A stretch of 52,121 bases of DNA, taken from Clostridiales bacterium (lineage in GTDB: Bacteria > Bacillota > Clostridia > Oscillospirales > Feifaniaceae). Positions 1 to 13,987 of this stretch are shown here, in pieces. Below the pieces are notes generated by a model. It made no database searches. It was not told the origin of the DNA and was given only the letters and a program-made list of their open reading frames with translations. The stretch's first letter is position 1. Each line of letters starts with the position of its first letter. Made by a program: the position numbers and the translations under genes. The stretch covers positions 1 through 52,121 of the forward strand of contig JAAYBB010000017.1 in assembly GCA_012719075.1 (NCBI GenBank), read 5' to 3'.

Positions 1-635
1 CCGGTCGTGAAGAACGAGATCACGAAGTCGTCGATGGACATCGTGAGGGCCAGCAGAAAGCCGGTGATCACGCCGGGCAGGATCTCGGGCACCACGACCT
101 TGAGGACCGACTGCGCCGGCCGCATGCCGAGGTCCATCGCGGCGTCGACCAGGCGGGGGTTCATCTGCTTGAGCTTGGGCAGCACCGACAGCACCACATA
201 GGGGGTGTTGAAGGCCACGTGCGAGAGCAGCAGCGAGGAGAAGCCCAGCCGGAAGCCGACAAAGGTGAACAGCAGCAGCATCGAGACGCCGGTCACGATG
301 TCGGGGTTGAACATGGGGATGTAGGTCAGGTTCATCAACACCGACCGAAAGGGCCCGCGCCGCAGGTTGTGCAGCAAAATCGCGGCCACGGTGCCGATCA
401 CGGTGGCGATCGCGGCCGAGAGCAGCGCCAGCACCAGCGTGATCAGCAGCGCCCGCACGATGCGGTCGTTTTCAAACAGCGCGGCGTACCAGCGCAGCGA
501 AAACCCGCCCCAGCTGCTGCGCAGCTTGGAGGCATTGAAGGACAGCGCGATCAGCACGGCGATCGGGGCGTACAGAAACAGGAAGATCAAGGCGGCGTAC
601 ACGCCGCCGGTCAGCCGCATAAAGCGGTTGTTCAT
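1..635 (-). CDS. potC: Spermidine/putrescine ABC transporter permease PotC (partial, runs off left edge)
   Basis: Inner-membrane permease of the polyamine importer; it should pair with PotB and be driven by PotA. The reading frame starts at ATG 633-635 (MNNRFMRLTGG) and stays open to the window edge, about 211 codons. A first membrane helix follows the start, and the frame ends in DDFVISFFTT, the classical PotC segment just after the binding-protein-dependent transport loop that docks on the ATPase. The start lies 5 bases after the potB stop, with its ribosome site inside the potB end, so the two are translationally linked. The C-terminus, and a potD if present, lie outside the window. Identity is strong from motif and operon context. 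Confidence 0.9.
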   Translation of the reverse strand, partial: MNNRFMRLTGGVYAALIFLFLYAPIAVLIALSFNASKLRSSWGGFSLRWYAALFENDRIVRALLITLVLALLSAAIATVIGTVAAILLHNLRRGPFRSVLMNLTYIPMFNPDIVTGVSMLLLFTFVGFRLGFSSLLLSHVAFNTPYVVLSVLPKLKQMNPRLVDAAMDLGMRPAQSVLKVVVPEILPGVITGFLLALTMSIDDFVISFFTT

Positions 636-640
636 GCGGT

Positions 641-1468
641 TCAAAACACCATCTCCTCCCCCTCGTTTCGGCCGTTGAGGGCCACAAAGGCCAGGATGAA
701 GACCATGATGATGACCGCCATGGCCGAGCCGAAGCCCTTGTCGTCCACCAGCTTGAACTGCTTTTCAATCAGGTCGCCGATCAGCGGCGTCGAGGTGCCG
801 CCCAGCAGGCGGGAGATGACAAAGGTGGTCACCGAGGGCATGAAGACCATGTTGATGCCCGAGAAGATGGCCGGGCGGGTCAGCGGCAGCGTCACCCGCA
901 CAAAGGTCTGCCAGGGGGCGGCGCCGAGGTCGTCGGCCGCCTCCAGCAGGCTGTTGTCCAGCTTGATGAGCATGTTGTAGATGGGCAGGATCATAAAGGG
1001 CAAAAAGTTGTACACCATGCCCAGCACCACCGCGCGCTCGGTGTACATGAGCTGCAGGGCCGGCAGGCCGATTTTCTGCAGCAGCGTGTTGACGATGCCG
1101 TTGGTCTCGAGCAGCGCCATCCAGGCGTAGGTGCGCAGCAGGAAGTTCATCCACATGGGCAGGATGAACAGCATCGAGAAGAAGTTGCGCCAGCGCGGCC
1201 TCAGGTTGGCCAGCACGTAGGCGGCCGGAAAGCCCAGCAGCAGGCAGAGCGCGGTGGCGTAAAAGGCGATGCGGAAGGAGTTCCACAGCACCTTCATGTA
1301 CTGCGGATTTGAAAAGTCAAAAAAGCGGGCAAAGTGGTCGAGCGTGAAGGCGACCCCGCCCGGGCCCCGCCGCGTGAGGCTGTAGAACAAAATGAGCAGC
1401 AGCGGCGCCGTAAAAAACGTAAAGGCGTAGACGGCATAGGGGTAGGCCGCCTTGCGCGCCCCCCTCAC
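641..1468 (-). CDS. potB: Spermidine/putrescine ABC transporter permease PotB
   Basis: Second inner-membrane permease of the polyamine importer, 275 residues. I chose GTG 1466-1468 as start because it overlaps the potA stop as GTGA and begins [13 protein letters not shown], directly before the first membrane helix; the open frame upstream of it is an unrelated reading of potA. About six hydrophobic helices are visible. The conserved permease loop is seen as [16 protein letters not shown], the EAA motif that contacts the ATPase. Operon order potA-potB-potC is the usual one. Length fits the family (about 275-285 residues). Confidence 0.93.
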   Translation of the reverse strand: MRGARKAAYPYAVYAFTFFTAPLLLILFYSLTRRGPGGVAFTLDHFARFFDFSNPQYMKVLWNSFRIAFYATALCLLLGFPAAYVLANLRPRWRNFFSMLFILPMWMNFLLRTYAWMALLETNGIVNTLLQKIGLPALQLMYTERAVVLGMVYNFLPFMILPIYNMLIKLDNSLLEAADDLGAAPWQTFVRVTLPLTRPAIFSGINMVFMPSVTTFVISRLLGGTSTPLIGDLIEKQFKLVDDKGFGSAMAVIIMVFILAFVALNGRNEGEEMVF

Positions 1469-2574
1469 AGCTCCTCCTCCTCGGCGCCCGCCAGCAGCTC
1501 CTCCTCGGGGTCGTCGGGATAGGCGTCGTCGTTGTCGAACTCCTTCATGATGTGGATGGCGTCGGGCTCGAGGTAGAGGTGAATCGGGCTGCCCGGCGCG
1601 GCGTGGTAAATCGAGTGCACGGTCCACAGGTAGTCGTCCTGCAGCACCTCGATGGCGTAGTTTTGCCCCATGAAGACGCAGGTCTGCACAATGCCCGAGA
1701 TGTTGCCCTGCTCGGGCGGGCAGATGGTCAGATCCTCCGGCCGGATGACCACCTCGATGGGCTCGTTTTTGGCAAAGCCGCGGTCCACGCAGCGGTAGCG
1801 CCGGCCGTTGAACTCGACCAGGTAGTCCTCCCGCATGATGCCCTCGAGCTGGTTGCTCTCGCCGATGAAGTCGGCCACAAAGGCGTTGATGGGCTCGTTG
1901 TAGACCGACTCGGGCGTGCCGATCTGCTGGATGTTGCCCTTGTTCATGACCACGACGGTGTCGGACATGGTCAGGGCCTCCTCCTGGTCGTGGGTGACGT
2001 AGACAAAGGTGATGTCGGCCTGCTGCTGGATGCGCTTGAGCTCGATCTGCATGGCCTTGCGCAGCTTGAGGTCGAGGGCGCCGAGCGGCTCGTCGAGCAG
2101 CAGCACGTCGGGGTCGGCGGCCAGCGCCCGCGCGATGGCCACGCGCTGCTGCTGTCCGCCCGAGAGCGCCGTGACGCCGCGCTTTTCAAAGCCGGGCAGG
2201 TTGACCAGCTCGAGCATCTCGGAGACCCGCGCCCTTATTTTCTCCTCCGGCATCTTTTTGATGCGCAGGCCGAAGGCCACATTTTCGTAGACGTTTAAAA
2301 AGGGGAAGAGCGCATACTTCTGAAAGACGGTGTTGAGCTGCCGCTGATAGGGCGGCAGGCGGGTGATGTCCTTGCCGTCAAACATCACGCGGCCGGTGTC
2401 GGGGAACAAAAAGCCGCCGATGATGCGCAGCATCGTGGTCTTGCCGCAACCCGAGGGGCCGAGCAGCGTGATGAACTCCCCATCCCGAATCGAGAGGTTG
2501 ACGGAACCCAGCACCAGGTCGCCGTCAAAGCTCTTTGAAATGTTGACCAGCTCAATGATGTTGCTGTTGGTCAT
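1465..2574 (-). CDS. potA: Spermidine/putrescine ABC transporter ATP-binding protein PotA
   Basis: Cytoplasmic ATPase that powers PotBC, 369 residues. Visible motifs in order: Walker A GPSGCGKT near residue 39, signature [15 protein letters not shown], Walker [12 protein letters not shown], and the switch histidine in [12 protein letters not shown]-terminal TOBE-like regulatory region follows (IRPEDL). The last 20 or so residues are a very acidic tail, unusual for PotA but in frame up to the potB overlap. The ribosome site is a GGAGGGGGAG run about 12 bases before ATG. First gene of the operon, about 135 bases downstream of a consensus promoter. Confidence 0.95.
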   Translation of the reverse strand: MTNSNIIELVNISKSFDGDLVLGSVNLSIRDGEFITLLGPSGCGKTTMLRIIGGFLFPDTGRVMFDGKDITRLPPYQRQLNTVFQKYALFPFLNVYENVAFGLRIKKMPEEKIRARVSEMLELVNLPGFEKRGVTALSGGQQQRVAIARALAADPDVLLLDEPLGALDLKLRKAMQIELKRIQQQADITFVYVTHDQEEALTMSDTVVVMNKGNIQQIGTPESVYNEPINAFVADFIGESNQLEGIMREDYLVEFNGRRYRCVDRGFAKNEPIEVVIRPEDLTICPPEQGNISGIVQTCVFMGQNYAIEVLQDDYLWTVHSIYHAAPGSPIHLYLEPDAIHIMKEFDNDDAYPDDPEEELLAGAEEEEL

Positions 2575-2716
2575 TGGCTCTGGAACTCCCCCTCCGCCCG
2601 AATGCCGCGATCCGATGCCGTTTATTTGTCGTCTATTTGCCGTCTATTTGTATGGTTATCTGCCGGGGGCGGCGGGCCTTTGCCCGCACTGCTGCCCGCA
2701 GAGATCGGCAATGTAT

Positions 2717-2745
2717 ACTATAGGGACCCGGGGCAAAAAAGTCAA
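2717..2745 (-). promoter_or_regulatory. Promoter of potABC
   Basis: On the minus strand, -35 TTGACT (2740-2745) and -10 TATAGT (2717-2722) are separated by 17 bases, a near-consensus housekeeping sigma factor promoter. Just upstream, 2745-2775 is AT-rich with the dyad ATGATT/AATCAT and another AATCAT, which may be an operator. The predicted leader of about 135 bases contains two adjacent copies of CGTCTATTTG (2630-2650). Confidence 0.8.
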
Positions 2746-2771
2746 TGATTTTCTCAATAATCATCAAATAA

Positions 2772-3716
2772 TCATGAAAATCCATCAAATACTGCGGTCT
2801 GGGTGGAAAAGTATTGCGTATTGTCCAGATAGCTCAAAATTCCTTGCGTATCCTCGAGCGCGAACGCCACTTTATAGGCGCAGAGCGCCTGGTGGGGCTG
2901 CTGCCGGTTGCGGCCTGCGCGGCCGTACTTTCCGTCCCCGCACAGCGGGTGTCCGATCGAGGCAAAGTGCGCCCTGATCTGGTGGGTGCGCCCGGTGATC
3001 AGCTCCACCTCCACCAGTGAGCGCGCACCGTCCGAGCGCAGCACGCGGTACCGCGTCTCGATGGACCGGGCCCCCGGCGCCGGGGACTTCAGGATGCTGA
3101 CCTGCGCCCGCTCCCGGTCCCGCAGCAGGTAGCCGCGCAGCCGCCCCTCGGCCGGCCTCGGGCACCCCTCGACCAGCGCGAGGTAAAACTTGCGCAGCTG
3201 CCGCCTGCGGATGATCTCGTTGAGCTCCCGCAGCGCCGCCGCGTTCTTGGCCGCCAGGCAGAGGCCGGCCGTGTTGCGGTCCAGCCGGTTGCACAGCGCC
3301 GGCGCAAAGCTCTGCTCCCGCGTGGGGTCGTACTCCCCCTTCGCGTAGAGGTAGGCCTGAATCTGCGCGATCAGCGTGTGGACGCTCTCGCGGTCGTCGC
3401 TGTGGCAGAGCAGGCCGGCCGGCTTGTCGACAATGAGCAGGTTGTCGTCCTCGTAGACCACGGCGATGTCGGGCTTGACGATCAGCGGCGCCTTTGCCTC
3501 CTGCCGCCCCTCGAGCAGCTCGTCGCTGACGTACAGCGCCAGCCGGTCGCCCTCGACCAGCCGGTCGCCCCCTTCGGCCCGCGCGCCGTTGCGCTTGATG
3601 CGCTTGCGCCGCAGATACTTGTGCATCAGCGAGACCGGCAATGCCGGAAAGGCCTTTTGCAGAAACTTGTCCAGCCGCTGGCCGGCGTCATTTGCTCCGA
3701 TGGTCAGCTCTCTCAT
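2772..3716 (-). CDS. RluA-family 23S rRNA pseudouridine synthase
   Basis: Converts specific uridines in 23S rRNA to pseudouridine; 314 residues. The N-terminal ~70 residues form an S4-like RNA-binding domain (AGQRLDKFLQKAFP). The catalytic domain carries NRLDRNTAGL with the catalytic aspartate, and the late family motif GRTHQIRAHFASIGHPLCGD. Length fits RluC/RluD-type enzymes; which uridine is modified cannot be told from sequence. It stands alone between potABC and the divergent pyrE operon. Start ATG at 3714-3716 has an AGGGGGAG ribosome site. Confidence 0.92.
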   Translation of the reverse strand: MRELTIGANDAGQRLDKFLQKAFPALPVSLMHKYLRRKRIKRNGARAEGGDRLVEGDRLALYVSDELLEGRQEAKAPLIVKPDIAVVYEDDNLLIVDKPAGLLCHSDDRESVHTLIAQIQAYLYAKGEYDPTREQSFAPALCNRLDRNTAGLCLAAKNAAALRELNEIIRRRQLRKFYLALVEGCPRPAEGRLRGYLLRDRERAQVSILKSPAPGARSIETRYRVLRSDGARSLVEVELITGRTHQIRAHFASIGHPLCGDGKYGRAGRNRQQPHQALCAYKVAFALEDTQGILSYLDNTQYFSTQTAVFDGFS

Positions 3717-3825
3717 CGCTCGTCTCCCCCTGTGGCGTCACACAATTGACGCAATCGGCCTGTATGCTTGACTACAGTCTGTCCAAAATTCCCGGCCGCG
3801 CAGGCGGGCCGTTTGGATTCGATTC

Positions 3826-3855
3826 ATTATAAGGCCAAAGCGCCCCTGCTGTCCA
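3826..3855 (-). promoter_or_regulatory. Candidate promoter of the RluA-family gene
   Basis: Minus strand: -35 TGGACA (3850-3855), 18-base spacer, -10 TATAAT (3826-3831). It would give a leader of roughly 105 bases before the start at 3716. Confidence 0.6.
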
Positions 3856-3945
3856 CGTGTTTTGCCCCCGCTCGGGCGGGGCGCCTCCCCCGGTGCGCAG
3901 CCCGGTGCCATTGCCCCTCCCCCCGATGTTTTTTCGGCACATCTA

Positions 3946-3974
3946 TTTTCTCGGCGCGCAAAATCATGTATAAT
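3946..3974 (+). promoter_or_regulatory. Candidate promoter of pyrE-radC
   Basis: A perfect -10 TATAAT (3969-3974) lies 17 bases after a weak -35 TTTTCT, about 60 bases before the pyrE start. No pyrimidine attenuator (PyrR-type) was recognised in the short leader. Confidence 0.5.
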
Positions 3975-4035
3975 GAAGTGATTGCCCACCGGGGCATTTC
4001 TCAAATTTTGCCCATACTCTAAAGGGGGACACGTT

Positions 4036-4617
4036 ATGCCAAACCGGGAACAGGTGCTGGAGCTGCTCAATGCGTCGGGGGCCTTTTTGACGGGACACTT
4101 TCTGCTGACTTCGGGCCGCCACAGCGACCGCTACCTCCAGTGCGCCAAGGTGTTTCAGCACGTGCGCTTCGCCGAGCCGCTCTGTGCCATGGTGGCCGAG
4201 CCCTTTGCGGACGAGGGGATCGACATCGTCATCGGGCCGGCGCTGGGCGCCATCCAGATGGCCTACGAGGTCAGCCGGCAGCTGGACTGCCTGAACTTTT
4301 TTGCCGAGCGCGAAAACGGCGTCATCACGCTGCGGCGCGGATTTGCCGTTCTGCCCGGCATGAAGGTGCTGGTGGTGGAGGACGTCTGCACCACGGGCGG
4401 CACGGTCCGCGAGGTCATGGAGGCCGTGCGGCAGGCCGGCGGCATCGTGGCGGGCGTGGGCGCCATTGTCGACCGGACCGGCGGCAGCCTGGACTTCGGC
4501 GTGCCCTTCCACGCGGCGCTCTCGATCGAGATGCCCTCCTATGATCCGGACGGCTGCCCCATCTGCAAGACCGGCCTCCCCCTCGTCAAGCCGGGCAGCC
4601 GAAAGCCCGCCCCATGA
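4036..4617 (+). CDS. pyrE: Orotate phosphoribosyltransferase
   Basis: Joins orotate to PRPP to make OMP in pyrimidine synthesis; cytoplasmic; 193 residues. The PRPP-binding motif reads VLVVEDVCTTGGTVRE (about residues 111-126). The start is the ATG at 4036 behind AAAGGGGGA; an upstream in-frame ATG at 3982 has no good ribosome site. The C-terminus has the extended form of the family, with PDGCPICKTGLP and a PGSR end. It overlaps radC by 4 bases (ATGA). Confidence 0.95.
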   Translation: MPNREQVLELLNASGAFLTGHFLLTSGRHSDRYLQCAKVFQHVRFAEPLCAMVAEPFADEGIDIVIGPALGAIQMAYEVSRQLDCLNFFAERENGVITLRRGFAVLPGMKVLVVEDVCTTGGTVREVMEAVRQAGGIVAGVGAIVDRTGGSLDFGVPFHAALSIEMPSYDPDGCPICKTGLPLVKPGSRKPAP

Positions 4618-5291
4618 ACCCACATCCCCACGCCGGCCACCGGGAGCGCCTCAAGCGCCGCATGCTGGACCAGGGCGTCGCAAGCCTTGAGCCCCACGTG
4701 GTGCTGGAGCTGCTGCTGTCCTACAGCATTCCGCGCAGGGACACCAACGAGCTCGCCCACCGGCTGCTGGCGCAGTTCGGCAGCCTGCGCAACGTCTTCG
4801 ACGCCCCGCTCCAGGACCTGACGGCGGTCAGCGGCATCGGCGCACACAGCGCCTTTCTGATCAAGATGATCCCCGGCCTTTCGCGCGTGTACATCGAGTC
4901 GAGCGCCGACATCCCCTCCACGATCCTGACCACCGAAGAGGCCCGGCAGTATGTGCTCCCCCGCTTTATCGACACCCGGCAGGAAAAGCTGCTGGTGGTC
5001 TTTCTCGGCAACAAGAACCAGGTGCTGGCGGCCGAATTCCTGCAGGAGGGCAGCCTAGCCACCGTCGCCATCAACACGCGGCAGATCGTCGACCGCATCG
5101 TGCAGCACCGCGCCACCGGCATCCTGCTGGCCCACAACCACCCCGACGGTTTTGCGATCCCCTCGCCCGACGACATCAGCGCCACCCGCAAGCTCAAGCT
5201 GGTGCTGGACACCATGCAGGTCAAGCTGCTCGACCACATCGTGGTGGCCGACAACGACTGCATCAGCATGCGGGACAGCCAGCTGCTGTAG
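4614..5291 (+). CDS. radC: RadC/JAB-domain protein (DNA repair-associated)
   Basis: 225 residues. The N-terminal half has a helix-hairpin-helix-like stretch (LTAVSGIGAHSAFLIK, residues 69-84); the C-terminal half is the MPN/JAMM metalloprotease fold with the metal motif HNHPDG (174-179) followed by PSPDD (183-187). The true biochemical role of RadC proteins is unsettled, and the historic link to recombination repair is weak. The start overlaps the pyrE stop as ATGA, so it is co-translated with pyrE, and uvrBA lies just downstream. Confidence 0.92.
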   Translation: MNPHPHAGHRERLKRRMLDQGVASLEPHVVLELLLSYSIPRRDTNELAHRLLAQFGSLRNVFDAPLQDLTAVSGIGAHSAFLIKMIPGLSRVYIESSADIPSTILTTEEARQYVLPRFIDTRQEKLLVVFLGNKNQVLAAEFLQEGSLATVAINTRQIVDRIVQHRATGILLAHNHPDGFAIPSPDDISATRKLKLVLDTMQVKLLDHIVVADNDCISMRDSQLL

Positions 5292-5327
5292 GGCGGTGAG
5301 GCGCAATCCCCCTTGTAAGGAGCGTCC

Positions 5328-7286
<1,959 letters not shown>

Positions 7287-7474
7287 GGGGCCGCCGGGCG
7301 GGGTGCGGGCCTTTCTCTCCGATCCCATGATAAGGCACCGCCCCACCCGCCGTCCTCTTAACAGGGTCGTGGCTACGGACCTCGCGGACAAGCTGCCCCT
7401 ATTTGGCCACCCTTAGAAGACCGCAGACACAGGTCTTGCCCCCAGGTAAGCTGCCGGCTCAATCGTCGCCCTTT

Positions 7475-7510
7475 AAAGGTCGCGGCCTGCGGGCTGCAGG
7501 CCGAGACCTT
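7475..7510. repeat. Palindromic element in the uvrB-uvrA gap
   Basis: Thirteen-base arms (GGTCGCGGCCTGC and GCAGGCCGAGACC, one mismatch) around a 5-base loop, flanked by AAAGG/CCTT. One half (20 bases) recurs in inverted orientation near pheS at 32849-32869. The uvrB-uvrA gap of 284 bases otherwise shows no gene. Confidence 0.6.
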
Positions 7511-7570
7511 GCATTTTCGGAACTCCATCGGACCCCGTTTGAAATCCACTCTTTTTGGAGGCTTTTGCTC

Positions 7571-10434
<2,864 letters not shown>

Positions 10435-10435
<1 letters not shown>

Positions 10436-11310
10436 TGTTCGGCTATGTCACCGCGCTGCAGCCCGAGCTGCGGGTGCGGGAGCTCCACACCTACAAGGCC
10501 ATCTACTGCGGGCTCTGCCGCCGGCTCAAGCTGGACTACGGCCTGCGCAGCACGCTGGCGCTGTCCTACGACTTTGTGTTCCTCGCGGCGCTGGGGCTCT
10601 CGCTGTCGGAGGAGGAGCCGCTGCTCGGCCGCGGCAGCTGCCCGGCCCTGCCGCTGCGCCGCAAGGCCTGCATTGAGGGGGGCGAGCCGCTGCACTACGC
10701 GGCGGCCATGCAACTGCTGCTGGGCGCCGCCAAGCTCGAGGACGACGCCGAGGACGAGCCGGCCGCCGGCCGGGCCGCGGCGCGGGCCGCACTGTCGGCG
10801 CTGCACCGGGCGCGGGAGCAGGCGACGCGGCGCTACCCCGAGCAGGCGGGGGCCATCCTGCGCCACACCGCGGCGCTGCGGGCGGCCGAACGGGGGCCCG
10901 CCTGTTCGCTGGACGGCTACGCCCACCACTCGGGGGCGCTGCTGGCCGACCTGGCCGCGCCGCTGTCGCAGGAGCCGGCAACCCGGCGCATCCTCATGGA
11001 GCTGGGGTACCAGCTGGGCCGCTTTATCTACCTGATCGACGCGCTGGACGATTTGCTCGAAGACGCCCGGTGCGGCCGCTTCAACCCGCTGCAGGCGGCC
11101 GGCTACACGGTCGAGCGCTGCGCGCAGGGCGAGGTGTCGCCGCTGCTATCCGACGCGGCGCAGGCGGCCGCCCGCGCGCTACAACTGCTGCCGGCGCGGC
11201 GCTACCTCGGCATTCTGGAGAACATCCTGCAGCACGGCCTGCGCCAGCAGGCCCTCCGCGTGGAGTGCGCGCTGCGGGAGAGGACGATAAAAGAGGAGAG
11301 CCCGACATGA
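10435..11310 (+). CDS. DUF5685-type protein of unknown function
   Basis: 291 residues, starting MFGYVTALQPELRVRELHTY and continuing with the cysteine pair YCGLCRRL (about residues 25-32). This N-terminus is typical of a Clostridia family that I recall as DUF5685, commonly encoded just before a small J-domain protein, as here. The rest is Ala/Leu/Arg-rich and largely helical, with GYQLGRFIYLIDALDDLLED (about 188-207), a helix with an acidic DALDD cluster. No catalytic function is known to me. Start overlaps the uvrA stop; stop overlaps the next start (ATGA). Confidence 0.75.
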
Positions 11311-11897
11311 GAGATCCCTACGAGACGCTGGGCGTCTCCCGTTCGGCCACCGACCAGCAGGTCAAGGACGCCTATCGGGAACTGGCCCGCAAGTACCACC
11401 CCGACAACTACCAGAACAACCCGCTGGCCGACCTGGCACAGGAAAAGATGGCCGAGATCAACAGCGCCTACGACGCCATCGTGCAGGAGCGCAAGCGGGG
11501 CTTTGGCGGCCGCGCGGAGCCGCAGCCGGGCTGCAACGGCACCCTCTACGCCGAGGTGCGGGACCTGCTGCAAAAAAACCGCGTCGAGGACGCCCGCCGA
11601 GTGCTGGAGACCGTGACCGGCGGGCTGCGCACGGCTGAGTGGTTCTACCTGATGGGGCTGGTGCTGCAGCGGCAGGGCTGGCTGGCCGACGCGCGCGGCT
11701 ACTTTCAGGAGGCGCTGCGCCGGGAGCCGAACAACGCCGAGTACCGGCAGGCCGCCGGCGTGCCCTTTGCAGGGCAGCCCGACCAGCCCTGGCAGGGACC
11801 TTACGCCACCGGCTGCTGCATCCCGGGCGGCGGCCTCTGCGACCTCTGCGCCACGATGGTCTGCTGCAACGCCATGTGCGACTGCTGCTGCCGCTGA
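11307..11897 (+). CDS. J-domain (DnaJ-like) protein with cysteine-rich tail
   Basis: 196 residues. Residues 1-55 are a J domain (DPYETLGVSRSATDQQVKDA) with the diagnostic HPD in KYHPDNY, which stimulates DnaK ATPase. The middle (about 75-155) has TPR-like helices (AEWFYLMGLVLQRQG). The last ~30 residues are packed with cysteines (CCIPGGGLCDLC, then CCNAMCDCCCR), possibly metal binding or lipid modified; this is inference. No DnaJ zinc-finger or substrate domains. Start at ATG 11307 overlaps the previous stop, with ribosome site AAGAGGAGAG. Confidence 0.88.
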   Translation: MRDPYETLGVSRSATDQQVKDAYRELARKYHPDNYQNNPLADLAQEKMAEINSAYDAIVQERKRGFGGRAEPQPGCNGTLYAEVRDLLQKNRVEDARRVLETVTGGLRTAEWFYLMGLVLQRQGWLADARGYFQEALRREPNNAEYRQAAGVPFAGQPDQPWQGPYATGCCIPGGGLCDLCATMVCCNAMCDCCCR

Positions 11898-12760
11898 CCC
11901 CGCACAGGCGCCCGGGCGCGGCCGCCCGCATGCCTGCGCATGTGCCGGCGGCCCCCCGAGGGTCGCCATCGGCGCCCGCTGCGGCGGGGACACCCCGCCG
12001 CAGGGAGGGCACCCCAGCGGGGTGCCCGGGGGGCCGGCGGCAGCGGGGGCCGCTGCCCGGCCCCCGCCGGGCGGCCGCTGCGGGAGGCGGGCCCGGGTGC
12101 CGGACATGGCTTTTGGCAAGGGGGTGCTGTCCCGCAGACCCCTGCCGCCCAGCGGGCGCTTGACAGGGGGAAAGGCTTTACCGGGCAGCGGGGCGGGGCG
12201 GCCTGTGAGCGGCTGAAAAAGGAATTGGCAATGATTTTCCAGGCCGTATGCCGGGCGGGCCGGGACGGTCACATTTTTTAGACAGGACGCCCTGGGTCAC
12301 CAAGCAGTCGGGCTCTGTCGTCAAGCTGCCTGTCTGCGCTGAGAGCCGCACAACCGCTGAGGGCCGGCCGCAAGTTTGGCATCTGCGTGGCATACCATGG
12401 GGTATTGGGCAAGACGCCAGGGACTGCAGGGACCGCGTCTTTGGCCGCACCCTTTATGGGTGCGCCGGCTGATGCCGGCACCTCTGCCCCGGGTCCGCCC
12501 GTCTTTTCCCCCCGGATCCACCACGCGCTTCCCCAGTACCGGCAAAATCACCGGCCTCCCGGCGACACGGCGGCCGACGCCAGCGCTTAAAATTTTCCTG
12601 TCCTTTCCCCTTGCCCTTGCCCCTTGCCCTTGCCCCGGCCGGCGCGACAGTCCCCACGATCCCCCTGGAACCCCCATACGGGGCCACGGCCTTCTCCGCA
12701 CCGCCGGTCCCCCCGACAGTGACCCCTTGCTCCAAAATCCCGCCCCAGGGAGGTGTTTGC
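11898..12760. other. 863-base gene-free, hairpin-rich stretch
   Basis: No reading frame here has a ribosome site plus family character. Hairpins: 11980-12002 (TGCGGCGGGG arms, 3-base loop), 12007-12027 (GGGCACCCC arms, 3-base loop), 12410-12440 (AAGACGC arms) and 12446-12464 (CGCACCC arms). The first two may end the uvrA-dnaJ transcript, though no T-run follows. At 12605-12635 there is a short tandem of CCCTTGC units. Confidence 0.5.
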
Positions 12761-13267
12761 ATGCGCACGAGCGCCGTGACCGGCGGCGGGCTGATGGCCG
12801 CCGCCATCGTGGTCCTGATGGCCCTCTCCACCCCCTTTCCCTCCCTATCGCTCTCCTGCGCGGCCTTCTCGGGTTTTTTGATCATGTTCGTCTACCTCAA
12901 GTGGGGCACCGGCGCCTCGCTGCTCTGCTACATCGCCGCCTCGCTGCTTTCGCTGCTGTTTCTGCCCAGCCGTGAGGCCGCGATCGAGTTCATCTTTCTG
13001 TTCGGCCTCTACCCAATGATCAAGCTGCGGGCCGAGCGTCTGCCCGGCACCATTGCCTGCTGGGCCTGTAAAATGATATACTTAAACAGCATCGTCGTGG
13101 TCACCTATTTTGTGGCCAGGGCCCTGATCATCCTGCCGCCCGAGCTGACCGACCGGCTCTACCTGACGCTGCCGGTGCTCAACCTCACCTTCGTGCTCTA
13201 CGACATCGCCTTCACGCGGGTCATCCGCATCGTGACGCACCGCTACCAGAAGTTCTTCCTGACCTGA
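12761..13267 (+). CDS. Small multi-pass membrane protein, function unknown
   Basis: 168 residues; start ATG 12761 behind AGGGAGGTG. Four to five hydrophobic helices are seen (GLMAAAIVVLMALS, FSGFLIMFVYLKW, LLCYIAASLLSLLFL, FLFGLYPMIKLRAERL, and two later). The layout resembles small ECF-transporter S-component-like or other integral membrane proteins of Clostridia, but no substrate motif is recognised. It is the first gene before a site-2 protease and the scpAB cluster. Upstream in-frame codons (from 12611) look non-coding. Confidence 0.7.
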   Translation: MRTSAVTGGGLMAAAIVVLMALSTPFPSLSLSCAAFSGFLIMFVYLKWGTGASLLCYIAASLLSLLFLPSREAAIEFIFLFGLYPMIKLRAERLPGTIACWACKMIYLNSIVVVTYFVARALIILPPELTDRLYLTLPVLNLTFVLYDIAFTRVIRIVTHRYQKFFLT

Positions 13268-13314
13268 CCGCGCCTGACCCAAACTAAACATGACAAACCG
13301 TTCGGAGGTCGCCC

Positions 13315-13974
13315 TTGTCCAGAATCACATCGCTGCTCACCGGCTTTTTGCAAAACGCCATTTATCTGCTGCCGGCCATCGCCATCTCGCTCTCGGTCCA
13401 CGAGCTCTGCCACGGCTACACGGCCTACAGGCTCGGCGACCCCACCGCCAAGTCCCAGGGGCGGCTGACCCTCAACCCGCTGGCCCACATGGACCCGCTG
13501 GGCACGCTCTGCCTGCTGCTGCTCGGCTTTGGCTGGGCAAAGCCGGTGCCGGTCAACCCCATGTACTTTCGGGACCGCCGCAAGGGCATGGCCCTCACCT
13601 CGGCGGCCGGGCCGGCCGCCAACCTGGTGCTGGCCTTCTTCAGCCTGACGGCCTACATCCTGACGCTGCCGCTGACCGGCAACCCGGTCGGCAACTACCT
13701 CTCGGGCTTTCTGATCGTGCTGGCCAGTATCAACGTCGGCCTGGCCGTCTTCAACATGCTGCCCATCTCGCCGCTCGACGGCTCCAAGATCCTCTATGCG
13801 CTGCTGCCCGAGCGCAGCTACTTTCAGCTCCTGTCCTACGAGCGCTATGTGCAGCCGCTGCTGTTTCTGCTGCTCTTCACGGGGCTGCTCGACCGGCCAC
13901 TGATCTTTTTGCGCAGCGCGATCATGGGCGGCATGCTCACGCTGCTGCAGCCCCTCATCTCACTGATCGGGTAG
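13315..13974 (+). CDS. Site-2 protease family (M50) membrane metalloprotease
   Basis: 219 residues, intramembrane zinc protease of the short, PDZ-less type. The zinc motif HELCH (residues 29-33) lies in the first helix, and the third ligand region appears as NMLPISPLDGSK with Asp155. Five to six helices. TTG 13315 is the start: GGAGG precedes it by about 6 bases and the product begins MSRITSLL. It lies just before scpA-scpB, a frequent arrangement in Clostridia. Substrate unknown. Confidence 0.9.
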   Translation: MSRITSLLTGFLQNAIYLLPAIAISLSVHELCHGYTAYRLGDPTAKSQGRLTLNPLAHMDPLGTLCLLLLGFGWAKPVPVNPMYFRDRRKGMALTSAAGPAANLVLAFFSLTAYILTLPLTGNPVGNYLSGFLIVLASINVGLAVFNMLPISPLDGSKILYALLPERSYFQLLSYERYVQPLLFLLLFTGLLDRPLIFLRSAIMGGMLTLLQPLISLIG

Positions 13975-13987
13975 GGAGGCGCAACCG

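Noticed and set aside
7403-7570. N-terminal extension of UvrA from ATG 7403
   Set aside because: The extension runs through a palindromic repeat and has no UvrA homology; TTG 7571 has a good ribosome site and the family N-terminus.
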